A DNA stretch of 64,000 nucleotides, taken from assembly GCA_002682825.1 (NCBI GenBank), contig NOKP01000002.1, positions 62,001 to 126,000 on the forward strand, read 5' to 3'. Positions 1-10,729 of the stretch are shown one piece after another; positions within the stretch are counted from its first letter, which is position 1; each line of letters starts with the position of its first letter. The DNA is from Neonectria sp. B-13 (Eukaryota; Ascomycota; Sordariomycetes; Hypocreales; Nectriaceae). Below the pieces are notes generated by a model. It was not told the DNA's origin, made no database searches, and saw only the letters and a program-made list of their open reading frames with translations. A program made the translations under genes and the position numbers.

Positions 1-179
1 CGCCCAGACGAGGCATTCGGATGTTCGCCTTGTAGACATATGGGCTGGAGCTGGCATCCTTTGCGATACAGCCGGCGGTGTGGCACAGCCCTGCACGATG
101 GCGTCTTCTGCGATCTTGGTCCAAAAAGCCAGGGTCGAAGGTTAGCCTCCTCGATAGGGCGTATGAACCGATTACCTAG

Positions 180-296
180 TTCAAGCCGGACTATGAGCCT
201 AGTGATCGAGCGTTGGTGAAGACGGCGAGGAAGCGGCGGCAAGCTGAGAAGGACGAGAGTGTGGCACCGTCGGTTTCAACACCCATAGTCGATTGA
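180..296 (+). CDS. 3' terminal exon of an unidentified gene (partial)
   Basis: After a plausible acceptor (ACCTAG at 174-179) a 38-codon frame runs to TGA at 294-296. It is rich in Lys/Arg (TARKRRQAEKDE), like a nuclear-localisation tail, and ends SVSTPIVD. The upstream intron would be about 40 bp with a GTTAGC donor near 140; the exon before it reaches the window edge, so its frame cannot be fixed. I do not recognise the protein. This could also be chance coding in a 3' region. Confidence 0.3.
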   Translation, partial: FKPDYEPSDRALVKTARKRRQAEKDESVAPSVSTPIVD

Positions 297-440
297 GAGT
301 GTTGGCGAGGAAATACAATGTAAACTTCGTTCTAGATTTATCAGGCAGAGATTCAGATTATACAGAATATGTCATTACATTATAAAAGCGTCCTCTAAGT
401 TATTCCCCATGATGATGCTGAGGTTACCAGAGCCCTCCCA

Positions 441-1641
441 TTAATACCTACTAATATTCTCCGTATAACTACCAAACCCGCTCCCTCCTGAACATCGCTG
501 GCAAGGCTGTGAAACGCCGTATGTACACTTGTTACAATCTCCACAATGCCACTCTCTCCAGTCCTTGCACGTCTTGCAAGTTGCGCAGTGCCAGGTACAT
601 TCCTGTTCGACCCATCGTCCCAGCCAAGGACCCTTGCACCACGACACGTATCGCATAGAACCGTTGCTCCCGCAACCTAGGCGTACGAGCTCCCTCATCA
701 TCTCGCGCTTCTCGGGGTAACTGATCTCTCGACCGGCAACGTTAGCTGCATCCCAGCGTTTCTTCCATGAAGTGATTCCATCATCCATCTCGAGCATCAG
801 GATAACATCATCGGCGCATAGGGATGCATAGATTATCGTGAATACGTAGTCGAGCGTCGTCTGCCCGGAGTGGGACATGGTCTCGCGGCGGAACCAATCG
901 GCGAAACACTCGTGGGGTCGTATCGAGGGTGCCGGTGCCGGTAGCATTCGCGCTCCCTCGTCGTTCTCTTCAGACAGAGGTGTGTTGAAGATTTCAGACA
1001 TCCGGTAGAAGGGATTGTGGCAAGCGGCCCTGCAGTTGCAGCTGACTGAACAGCCGTAGCCCCATTTTCCACAGCCGCATTTTCTTGTTGTGCAGCTACC
1101 GGTTCTGTATTTACCGGGCATGCTGCATTTGCAACTGGCTTCGTTTGGTTTGGGTGGTATCATGCTGGACTATGACGGGGTGAGCGGTTAGCTGCTATGT
1201 TTTAAGAGCTCCTGTGTGTGTGTGTGTACATGGGGGACTCACCTCAGTTCTCTTTCCCTTGTTATTTTTGGGCGCCTTCTTCTTGGGACGACGATCAAAA
1301 GGGAAATCCCTCAGAGGGTCATCGACGTCAAGGGGGGTGCGGTAGCCAGGCTCGTAGTCGAGGCCATCATCCTCGCGGGGTGAGCCTTCCGAAGCCAAGC
1401 CGTCCGAGGCCAAGCTGTCCGAGGCCAAGCCGTCCGAGGCCAAGCCGTCCGAAGTCAAGTCTATCATCTCAGGTGGTGGGCCATGTCTGGCTGCAGTCGA
1501 TACTGACGAGCTTGGGAAGGGGGCGGTGAGTTGCCAGTGCAGGCGCTTGGCTTTTGGCAGAGCCCCGTCGCTGTCGACTGGCGCTGAGCGTTTCGATGTC
1601 GTCGGGACAGCTTCCTCCAATGCATCGAGCGGTGATGACAT
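441..1641 (-). CDS. Cysteine-rich hypothetical protein (CXC-like plus zinc-ribbon-like clusters)
   Basis: Two exons, complement(join(441..1169,1243..1641)). The 73-bp intron has a GTGAGT donor and CATAG acceptor and joins the frames exactly, giving 375 aa. From the N-terminus there is a low-complexity region, a MIDLTSDG stretch at 59-66 that resembles a SUMO-interacting motif, five pentapeptide repeats (ASDGL type, about 64-85) and a basic [11 protein letters not shown] patch. Residues 146-183 hold about ten Cys in CxC and CxxxC spacings resembling tesmin/TSO1 CXC domains. Residues 324-359 hold CxxC pairs typical of a zinc ribbon. The family comparison is from memory. A nuclear, zinc-binding role is inferred; the actual function is unknown. 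Confidence 0.75.
1389..1463. repeat. 15-bp minisatellite inside a coding exon
   Basis: Five consecutive 15-bp units of the type CCGAGGCCAAGCCGT with few substitutions. On the minus strand they encode the ASDGL pentapeptide repeat of the cysteine-rich protein. The unit length keeps the frame, so copy number can vary without breaking the gene. Confidence 0.85.
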
Positions 1642-1826
1642 GGCTGGTTGATATTGGAAAAGATGAAGTTGTTGTAAAGAGTAGAGATGGGTGCGGTCCT
1701 AGGGGGGACAGTGGTCATTTAAGTAGTCCGTCCGCCCCTGACCAAAAACGCGATCAAAGGCGCGCTTTATGTGAAATCTCTTTTTATTTAAGATTTTTAC
1801 AGCTGTGTGTTGATACCCTCAGGCGA

Positions 1827-1889
1827 GCTCATCTGAGGGGCTCAGGTAAGCTCATCTGAGGGGCTCAGGGAAGCTCAGGGGGGGGGGGG
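1827..1889. repeat. 23-bp tandem repeat followed by a G tract
   Basis: Two near-perfect 23-bp units beginning GCTCATCTGAGGGGCTCAGG (1827-1849 and 1850-1872) and a truncated third unit run into an uninterrupted G tract ending about 1889. It lies in the 374-bp gap between two minus-strand genes, upstream of the cysteine-rich protein. Nothing else is seen in that gap. Confidence 0.8.
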
Positions 1890-2015
1890 TTATCTAAACA
1901 CTCTTATTGATTCTGGTTCAAATACGGATAGTAAAACCCAGGACGAAGGCTCTTTCGTTTATCAATGATCCATTCATCGTTCAATTCCACCTCTACACAG
2001 TGCTATTCCAGCACT

Positions 2016-5000
2016 CTAGTCCAACCAGAAAGGATCCAAATCAACAATAAAATCCAAATCCACATTGACAAAGCTCTTCCACAGGTCAATCTCCCGCAAC
2101 CACGGCTTCGTCTGCAGGGCAAACGTCACCGCCGTGCAGTACTTGAACAAATCTGCCGCATCCTCGCCCATGACGAGGATCAAGTCCCCGCGGTTCGTCA
2201 CGCGGCCACCAAACTGCTCCCGCAGCAAGTCCAGCCTCAAGCTCGTCACGCGGTGCGCGCTGAACTCGCTGGCCGGCATGTCCTTGGGCACGAACTTCCA
2301 CTCCCACGAGCGGCCCGTGCTGTCGAGGAAGCTGGTGTTTTGCCGGTTGTGCAGGCCTACCATGAATGGGTAGTAGTGCGCCGCCGACCAGAGCCGCAGC
2401 AGGGCGAAACGGGCCGTGGGGTGCGCGCCGGCGAAGGTCCGAACAAGAGGAAGCAGCTCCGGCCATTCGCTAGGGGGCATGAAGTTGGGCCCGAATTCCA
2501 AGTGGAAGTTGCTGTATTGATCTTCGTAGTTGATGAACAGATCCAGCTTGTCGGGACGGTGAGGCTCCGTATTAGCTGTGGCTATTCCTGAGATGACGTA
2601 CGGGTCATTCTGTATGTACGCTGGTGCGATGATTCCCGCCCGGTACACTATCACTTGTTAGCAACCCTTGCTAGATTAGACGTCAAGCAAGAGAGGGGGA
2701 ACTGACGATGAGCCACAATAGGACGGACAGCAAGACTCCAGTCCATGGGGTAGATGTCAGCATAAAAGGCCTCTTGGGCATAGACTTTCTTCCACTCCGT
2801 CCAGAACTCCTTGTTGCGGAACTTGTAGCTGGTGCGGCCTCTTCGATCAGGCCGCGTCTTGCAGCGCTCCTTGGGGTTGAACAAGCTGGAGTCCCGGAGA
2901 CTCGCGCACTCGTTCGATTGGAGGAACTGGGTTACCGGCGTGGTGACGTTGGACTCGGGAAAGAACATGGCCATGGCTACAAATGCTTGGACTAGGTCAT
3001 GGATGATAAAGCCGTGGGGCCATGGCGCTGTCGGATCCTGCGCGTAATCGTCGTTGTCTGCTCGCTGCTCAAGCCAGTTGAGGATCTCAGCGAGAAACCA
3101 CACCCAGTCGGTGGAACCGGAATTGCCAACTTTGAGCAGAGAAGTGAGCCTGGCCTGAATATCGAGGTACCTCTGAGTGTTTCCTGGCTCGAGATCACCA
3201 ACATGGAAAGAATCCTTGAACTCTGCAATGCTTGTTAGTGCCATTCACCAAGTAGAAATCACCTATAGAAACGGAGGCTTACCGAAAGCCCTGTCTCGTT
3301 CCATGAGTTCCATCTCATCAGCGGCATCGAGGCGCTGCTGGGACATCAGGCCAGCCTTTTCGAGAAGCTTGCGTTGTTCCTTTGAAAGACCCTCTTTGTG
3401 AACCTGCTCCAATGCCGTCTTCCAGATGTTTGGGAGAGCAAAACCGCTATATTCGTCCGGGGCCATAACCGCGTCTATGGGGTTCTTGCCCTCGTGCAAC
3501 GCTTGTATACCCTTCCGGATAGACCGCATAGAGTTGGACGGGTGGCCATACTCAACCCGGGAGATGCCGTTCCTGATCTCTCGGAAAGCCACATTCTCAT
3601 CGTTGGAGACGGCTTCGTCTGGGAACAAGACGGCGTCCTCGGCCGCGTTGGCTTCGTTGTAGAACATGTACTTGGTCAGATCAGCATCGCTGCGGCAAGT
3701 GACGCCCTCGCCTTTGATGTCGAAGAGCTTGAACTCGGTGCGGTTGTCGTTCACCGTTTCCCAGAGGCTCTCGACCTCCTCGCCTTCCTTGATCTGCCGC
3801 GTTCGCATCGTGTCCTTCTCCCGAGTGAGCGTCTCTAAAAGGGGCTTCATGTGCCGATATACGTCCCGAGGATGGGTGATGCGCCATGCGTTGCGGAGTT
3901 CCTAAGACGGTTTAGTAAGCCTAAGTAGGTTCAAGGTGCTTGGGCAAGATACATACTGTAACGACAATGTTGTACATGCCGATGGCCGCTTGGTCAGGCA
4001 CAAAGTCCCAGACGAAGATGTCGTAATAGTCATCAAACCCAAACCGCCACTCTCGCAGCTGGTCAGTCATGTCGAAGTAGTCCGGTCCGATTTCCAGCAC
4101 GTTCTCCCATTCGCTCTTGGTAGCCCTGCCGAGGCCTTGCTTCTTCCGATACGTCCAGAGATGCTCATGGGGAGGCGCAGTGATGACACGGCCCGTCTTT
4201 CCGTCTCGCACCAGAACCAACACCTCGCCAGTTCGCATCACAAGATACTGAATGAAGCGTCGAGTGACGGCGTCGTTTCGTTTCATGTGCGCGGCAATGA
4301 CATTCCGCGCCTCGACAAAATCGTGCTGACGCCGCGCTCGCGTCCGGCCGCCAACCTGGTTGTGCCTGCTATGTTTCTGCGCGTCGAGGTCGGTGAAGTA
4401 CGGGAAGAGTCTCAGTTCCTGCAGCTGTCGGATGAGCCGGTCGCCGCCCCAGGACACCCAGTTCGAAGCGGGGAAATACTGCCACAGGGTCAGATGGTTC
4501 AGCTCGGTGAACTCGGCCCAGTTGCGGCAGAGCTGGATGGCGTGCTTGAGGTCGCAGTCCTTGGCCAGGATGGAGAACTGAAGCCAGCCGTCGCGGGACA
4601 TTGCGTTTTCGCTGGCGTGGTTCCAGATGCTTCTGCCGCAGATAGTCACCTTTGAGTTGCGCGACTTGGACTTGGACTTCTTCTTTTTCTTCTTCTTGCG
4701 TAAGGCTTTCACCCCAGCCTGTTTCCGGACGGCGTTGAAGAGCCAATCGTGAGAATGGAGGTTGCGATAGCGACTGTCCTCCATCAGGAGATCTTCAAGT
4801 GCCTCGTTCTCGTAGCATTCCACTTCCACCTTGGCCGTCCTGCCCACCACATCTCCATCATCTCCACGGGCAAAGTCGGCACAAGCGTCTCGGATTTCCT
4901 GGAGGCCGGGCTTCTCCACCTTCAGACAGAGATCCCGCAAGTCCGTCTCGGCGATCTCGGCGTCGTTGAGGAATTCAGACACGCTGGTCGCTCGCAGAGC

Positions 5001-6331
5001 AGCTGGTAGCATGGATGCCTGTGCAAGCAGCAGGCGACAGAACAACAGCACTTTGATCTCGCGAATGTCCTCGACCACGGACTCGATCTCGTCATTCGAC
5101 ATGGGCGCCGTCTTACTAAAAGTCTCGTGGGGGTTTTCCATCGTGCCGACCAGTTGCCAGCCCATGCTGTCGAGGTTCTTCTCAACGCCCTCGCTCAAGC
5201 GCTTCCGCATCTCTTCTTCCGTCTCTATGTTGCTTTTGTCCGGCTCTTGTAAGTTGGGGCCGCTACCGGCGTGATTGCTCCTCCGCATTGCCATAAGCCT
5301 TTCTTGACCAACATAGGCATCGCCTGCCACATCGCTTGAGCTGTCCCCGACACCACTGGAGCTATCCGACTTGGGAGCTTTCCCTTTCGCCTTTGACTTC
5401 TTTTTGGTCTTCTTTGCAGGTGGCTGGGATTTCTCGGCTTGAGCAAGCTCCTCAGTCTTGCTTTCTACACCCGTCGATAGAGCATCACTCTCCTTAGCAC
5501 CAGCGAGGTCCATCCAGAGAAAGTGCTTGATCAAGTCGATGAAGCGGTCCCGGTTGTCCTGAGCCATGTCTTCGATAGGGTCCCAGGTCTCGTCGTCGTC
5601 CTCGTCTGCCATGGACATCCTTTCCTTGTAAGCATCTTCGAGGTACGCATCTTGACGCTGCTTTTCCTCCTTCTGTCGCTTCAATTCAAGTTTTGCCTCC
5701 AACTGCTTCCAGTGACGCTTGAACAGAGCAGCCTCCTGTTTTACCTTCTTCTGTTCCTTCTCGCCACTTGCTTCCTCCTCGTTCTGGATCTTGCGAACCC
5801 ACGTAAACCACTGTTCCTGCTCGTACAGGATCTTGGCAGTGCGCTTCTCCAGCCTCCCGAGAGCGCGGAGGACAGTGTGGCGTTGGCTCCTGAGCTTGTC
5901 TAGGTACACTTGGTGTCCATAGTCAAGGTCCTGTGAGTAGAAGTGCTTGTGGTGGAGATTGCGCGCATCAATGACTTTTCCGAGCAAGACATATTTTTCG
6001 AACAAATGAGAGTGCACTTCTCGCAGAGTTGTCTCCTCCGTGATGCTATCGAAGGTATCGTTGGAGAGGGGAGTCCGAGAGTCCTTCAACGCGGGAGGGG
6101 TCTCGTCCTCCAGGGCATCAAGCATAGCATTGCGACGCTTGTAGCCCTTGTACAGGCCAAACACCTGCTTGGCGTGGAACTGGCAGAAGAGCCCATTGGC
6201 GTTGGTGGCCTCATTCTCACATCTCCGGGCGTCGGAGAGTTGCAGAGCCTGTTCGTCGTCTGGTCAGTCCAAGCATCTCCAATCGCACGGTTCAAACAAC
6301 TCACCTGACACTGTGTCTCATTTGCAGCCAT
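2016..6331 (-). CDS. Large fungal protein of unknown function with N-terminal Cys/His cluster (1361 aa)
   Basis: Five exons: complement(join(2016..2647,2707..3222,3283..3901,3957..6248,6305..6331)). All four introns (55-60 bp) keep the frame. The first exon encodes only nine residues. The ATG at 6331 lets exon 1 contribute Cys8 of a putative zinc site, C8-x10-C19-x11-C31-x2-H34, followed by FGLYKGYKRRNA. Residues about 165-217 are highly charged and probably coiled-coil. Two Lys-rich blocks (about 288-302 and 526-538) look like nuclear-localisation signals. I recall uncharacterised fungal homologues with the same N-terminal zinc motif and GLYKGYKRRNA segment, but no assigned function. The donor at 2706 is GTCAGT, a weaker site. 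Confidence 0.8.
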
Positions 6332-7072
6332 GATACACGTCAAAACCCCAACGACAAGGAATACTCGGTGGCTTACGGTTGGTGGCCCGTGGGGTCGTTA
6401 TTGTTTCAATTGGGTCGTCGCGTGTCATTGTCTTGCGTGGAACTAACCAGACCAAACCAACCCCTCCCGGCGATGTCATCCTGAGCCAATGGATCACCTT
6501 CGGACTAGATTATGTTTGATCCGAAGCGCCAAGGATCAGGCCGCACGTGACTGACCTCGATTGTTTTCTGAAGCCAATCGAGGACGCCAGAACCTCTGAG
6601 ATGCCACACTATGTATCATTCAAGATCCAGACGACGATGATATGACAGAAATATCCCACATGGCGACATATATGGACATACATACATAACGATAGCTGCG
6701 GCCTGCAAGTCCGACTCATGTTGTGGTATACTAGCAAGACGGAACGATTGGACTAGCAGTGCTGTTTAAGCATGTCAGCGATAACTCATCTTGCTCCATA
6801 CAAAAGAGAGCGACAGCTCATTTTCACTCTAGGAATATTAGAGGTAGTTTAGCATTCACAACTCAGCGTTCATCCGTAAATTGACATGCCAAGAACAGTA
6901 GTGATTACATCATGAAGCCCTGTGACTACTGCTCTGGGGCCGACAACCATCAAAATGTCTACTGATTGCGAGATTGATTGTTGTAGCTGGTGAGGTTGTG
7001 AGCCTCACCTAATAGCACACCATCTTCCCACAGTACAAAATGTCGCGACCTTCGGCCTTTCATTGTCTTTGC
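6332..7072. other. Intergenic, no gene seen
   Basis: 741 bp between two minus-strand genes, upstream of the 1361-aa gene. No convincing coding frame, repeat or RNA gene was seen. Confidence 0.6.
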
Positions 7073-7516
7073 CTAATCTCGATCGCATGCAAAGCATGCC
7101 TGATCGTAGTATGCGCCACCCGGGGCCGCACCAAACTCAATGTCCTCCTTAAGAGCAGAGAGTAGCTCGCAAATCGGAAAAGACGGCGCTCCAGGCGCAG
7201 GGGTGTACATTTCCACATAAAACGACACACAAGTCGCCCTTTCCGCGCACAGCTTGGCACAGCCTCCTATACTAGTCGAGGGGGGGAAGCCAAGGAAGTA
7301 TGGTGATGAGCCGGAGGATCCCCGGCTGACTTCTATGTTGCAGAGTTGGCCCGGTGGAGAAGGGCTGATGGCGGTGTACGCTGGACAGGGAACGCTCGAG
7401 GTGGTGCTTGTTGATGTTGTGGACGTGGTAGAAAGATCGGACGAGCTCGGCTTGCAGAGACTGGCATTGGCACCGAGCGCCAAGCAGAACAACGAGAGGG
7501 CTCTGAGTGCAATCAT
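7073..7516 (-). CDS. Small secreted cysteine-containing protein, PAN/apple-like
   Basis: Single exon, 147 aa. A hydrophobic signal peptide (about residues 1-19, ending GANASLC) is followed by a Ser/Thr-rich linker (about 24-42, rich in TTST) and a domain with Cys spaced as in PAN/apple folds: CAKLCAERATCVSFYVE, then CELL, and near the end QACFAC. It is probably secreted or cell-wall linked and possibly O-mannosylated in the linker. An AT-rich TTTAAATA element lies about 55 bp upstream of the ATG and could act as TATA. The domain call is by Cys pattern only and the function is unknown. It could be an effector-type protein, but nothing shows that directly. Confidence 0.7.
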   Translation of the reverse strand: MIALRALSLFCLALGANASLCKPSSSDLSTTSTTSTSTTSSVPCPAYTAISPSPPGQLCNIEVSRGSSGSSPYFLGFPPSTSIGGCAKLCAERATCVSFYVEMYTPAPGAPSFPICELLSALKEDIEFGAAPGGAYYDQACFACDRD

Positions 7517-7898
7517 CGTGAAAGAGGCGTAAGTGACGGTGGCGCCCTGGGTGGGAGCAGATGATGGATTTAAATATTCCCGACTAGAAGACGTGTAATC
7601 TTACCATGTGGAGCATGGACTTACACTCCGAGCATCAGACTAAACTCATTGAGTAAATCTTGACAGAAATGAGGAGACACTATTGATGTGGCGGTCGTTA
7701 GCTCACCGTTCAAGGCCAAAATCGGACCCCTGCCGAGTCCAAGACCGTCTTTGAAATATTGAAACTAACCCGCAATTAGTTAGAGCTACGAGGTGCGACT
7801 GTGCCGATATATATAGATCCTCTCGGAAGGGAGGAAGGGAGGTATAATGCTCATTCATCATCATTCATAGGTCTATATTCCTCCGGTACGTATTCTAC
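7517..7898. other. Intergenic, promoter region only
   Basis: 382 bp between two minus-strand genes. It holds the TTTAAATA element near 7570 and otherwise nothing recognisable. A TATATATAG-like stretch near 7807 lies in the 3' flank of the M20 gene. Confidence 0.5.
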
Positions 7899-9260
7899 TC
7901 AAGCCCTTCTCCTCCTCAGCTTCGAGGACTGTGATTTCTTAAACTCGGCCTTGATTTCATCCAGCAGTCCATCTACCGTCAACACATCCACCGCGACGCC
8001 TGCGAGGCTCTTGGCAACCATGAGCGCCTTCTCAAACGCAGGTTTCGAACCAGCTGCCACTTCAAAGCCCTCGGTGTGCGGCCCTGTCTCGGGCACACTG
8101 CCATTTGCAAACGTGATCTGGAACTGAGGACTGATGGCCGGGAAGTCGTGGCTGATATTGCCCTGGTCCGTCGAACCGCTAGGATCCCGCGTCTTGTCGA
8201 GGTCGGCGTCGGGTACTTCGCCGCCCAGCTCCTCAAACCACCGGCTATACGACGCGGCGAGGCCATCGTTATTGTTCATGTTGGCGTAGCCGTAGGGTCG
8301 CATCGTCAAGTTGAGTTTGGCGCCGGTGCCGATTGCGCCGGCCTTGAAGCATTGCACTACGCGGTCTGTAAGGTCCTCCAGTTGCTCGTCGTCGGCGGAC
8401 CGGATCTGGTAGCTTCCCGAAGACAGTGCAGGAATTACGTTGATGCGGCTGCCGCCCGACTCGATGATGCCGTGGACGCGGTCCGTTGGACGCATCTGCT
8501 GGCGCATGTATGAGAGGGCACTATTCGCAAGCAGCAGGGCGTCCTGTGAGTTGATCCCCTGCCATGGCGCCGCTGCCGCATGTGCTTCAAGCCCCTTGAA
8601 CTCGACGTCGAAGCGATCTGTCGACATGGTGATCATATATGGTGTGTCCGCGCCGTTGCCGGGGTGCGAGATGAGCGAGATGTCGATCTTGGCATCTTCA
8701 AAGATTCCAGCCTCGAGCATCTTGACTTTCCCGCCGAGCGATTCCTCTGCCGGCGTGCCGAACAGAATCACCTTGCCTGCCAGTTTCTCCTCGCGCATAA
8801 TCTCAGCCGCTGCAAGAGCGCCGCCGAGAGACGCGGTAGCGATCAGGTTGTGGCCGCACGCGTGACCTAGGCCCTCGAGGGCGTCATATTCAGCGTTGAA
8901 GCTGACCACTGGGCCATCGCCACTCCCCTCAAAGACAGCCATGAAGGCTGTTTCGATGCCACCGACGGAGCGAGTGACGTTCCAGCCCTTTTGTTCCTCC
9001 ATAAATGATGTCAAGAGCTTGTGCGCCTTGACTTCCTTGTAGCCGAGCTCAGGGTTATCGTGGATCTCCTTGTTGACTGACCACAGCTCTTTCTCGATGG
9101 AGTCGACGTAGTCCGAGACTTTGTCGACATACGGGCTTGTGTCGGAGCTGTTGCTCTTCTGACGGGACTGCAGAGAAGTCTGTGATGCGGCGACAACAGG
9201 ACCAATGGATGCCAGCCTGAAGGCGGCCAAGAGGGCTGTAGCATGGGTTACACGAACCAT
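7899..9260 (-). CDS. Secreted M20-family amidohydrolase / metallopeptidase
   Basis: Single exon, 453 aa, with an N-terminal signal peptide (about 1-25). It carries the M20 (aminoacylase-1 / PM20D2 type) zinc-site motifs: NAEYDALEG (122-130), GHACGHN (132-138), GTPAEES (168-174, containing the catalytic/bridging Glu) and ISHPG (197-201). Length matches the family. The members it most resembles are amidohydrolases cleaving N-acyl amino acids or dipeptides; the substrate here is not evident. The signal peptide implies secretion or passage through the secretory pathway, unlike cytosolic aminoacylases. The C-terminus ends in a basic LRRRRA tail, which is unusual for a secreted enzyme and may mark processing. 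Confidence 0.92.
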   Translation of the reverse strand: MVRVTHATALLAAFRLASIGPVVAASQTSLQSRQKSNSSDTSPYVDKVSDYVDSIEKELWSVNKEIHDNPELGYKEVKAHKLLTSFMEEQKGWNVTRSVGGIETAFMAVFEGSGDGPVVSFNAEYDALEGLGHACGHNLIATASLGGALAAAEIMREEKLAGKVILFGTPAEESLGGKVKMLEAGIFEDAKIDISLISHPGNGADTPYMITMSTDRFDVEFKGLEAHAAAAPWQGINSQDALLLANSALSYMRQQMRPTDRVHGIIESGGSRINVIPALSSGSYQIRSADDEQLEDLTDRVVQCFKAGAIGTGAKLNLTMRPYGYANMNNNDGLAASYSRWFEELGGEVPDADLDKTRDPSGSTDQGNISHDFPAISPQFQITFANGSVPETGPHTEGFEVAAGSKPAFEKALMVAKSLAGVAVDVLTVDGLLDEIKAEFKKSQSSKLRRRRA

Positions 9261-10729
9261 TGTGGTGATGTTAGACCTTTTTTAGAATGACGGTGGGCTG
9301 AATGTAGCAAACCCAAGGCCTTTAGAGGTGAGATGAGTGCGGGAATATGGAGTGGTGGCTAACTATTACCCGAACAAGACAGAACTATACGCAGACAGCG
9401 CAAAGGGAACAATGTTCATTTTATACAATTAGTTGAAACCCCTCAATCCATGGGCTTTGGGGAAGCTCTGTCCGTGGTACGAGCAACGACGCCGATCATC
9501 ATCCATCTCTTGGCATGACCATTAGGCGAAGTTCAAGGAGCCAGAACTGCTCTCCGACGTCGTTCACGTTATCTCCCCGCTCTTTCACTGCACAACAACC
9601 TGCCTAATGAGGTAAGAAAGTGTGCCGATGATGCACAAACATAGGCGCATGCCCCATTGCCGAACCTGGAAGCCGGCGTTTCTGGCCGGGGTGCTCGCAT
9701 ATTGGTCGACTTAAAGTTAGGTTCGGACGATTGATACAATTGTCCGAATGAATGTATGAATATTACCGGATGCTTATCGAACAGGCCTGGAAAGTAAGGT
9801 AGCGAAGCCTGCTGTGCCTATCACTTCTTCGCCTCTCAGTTTCTACCCCACAAACGTTACATCTTTGTCGGCCCCGCTCCGATACAGGACGACAGGGAAA
9901 ATGAGGGGATCCTTGGCACTTCAAGTTTCCCCTCTTCATGGTGGAGACGAGATAGCGAGAAGCACCTGTTGTGAAGATAGGAAGAGGGATCGTATGAGTT
10001 CAAAGTTGTCGAAGGCTACTGACAGTGATGCAAATCACAAGTTCTCTGGGAACGAGACTTGTCTGCTTGACTATTCTTCTCTCTGACCTCGTTTGTCAAC
10101 TGAGGTGTCCGTGAATCGCTCTAGGAAGAACATTCGGAACTCAACGACGCCGAATCAAACATGCTTCGCATCTTGCTGATAACCTTAACTGAATTAGCTG
10201 AACCCTACAGGGATGCACATCCTGGAGAGATCACTAGGCAGCATTCTCATCGGTCTCCGAGCCACTCACCCTTCGGTTCTCAAAGTGTGACATGCCATTC
10301 ATGTCCTCAGTTCTGGTCTAGGGTGGAACTTTCAGTTGACTTTATGACCCCTGGTTGGCGTTACGTAGCCTTATTGAAATAATAAGCAGATCAAGGCACT
10401 CTCGAAACTGATCTCAGCGTCTATGCCGCTGCGTTGGGCTTACAGTGGGGTTTATTTGCAGCTTTGTTTTCAACTTCTTATGGCGAGAAGAAGTCTAATA
10501 GCACCATTTGTTAGCGCTTTACGTCTTTAAGTTGGCTCCGTCTTGTCTTGTAGGTATAACCTCTCGACTTGATTTATCCATTTTCTCGAGCACAGAATAT
10601 ATTTTGACCCATTTTAGAGGCAGACTATGCTACATTCAAGTTCACAGTTTAAAAAAACCCGTTCATATCACACACTATTCTTAAAAAAAATCCTGCTCTT
10701 TCAGCAGTCAAAGATCATGTCTCTCTAAC
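9261..10729. other. Intergenic, no gene seen
   Basis: About 1.47 kb, moderately AT-rich, with short chance frames only (the longest is 90 codons at 9814-10086, not resembling a protein). It contains the promoter of the M20 gene at its left edge and the 3' flank of the next minus-strand gene at its right. Confidence 0.6.
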
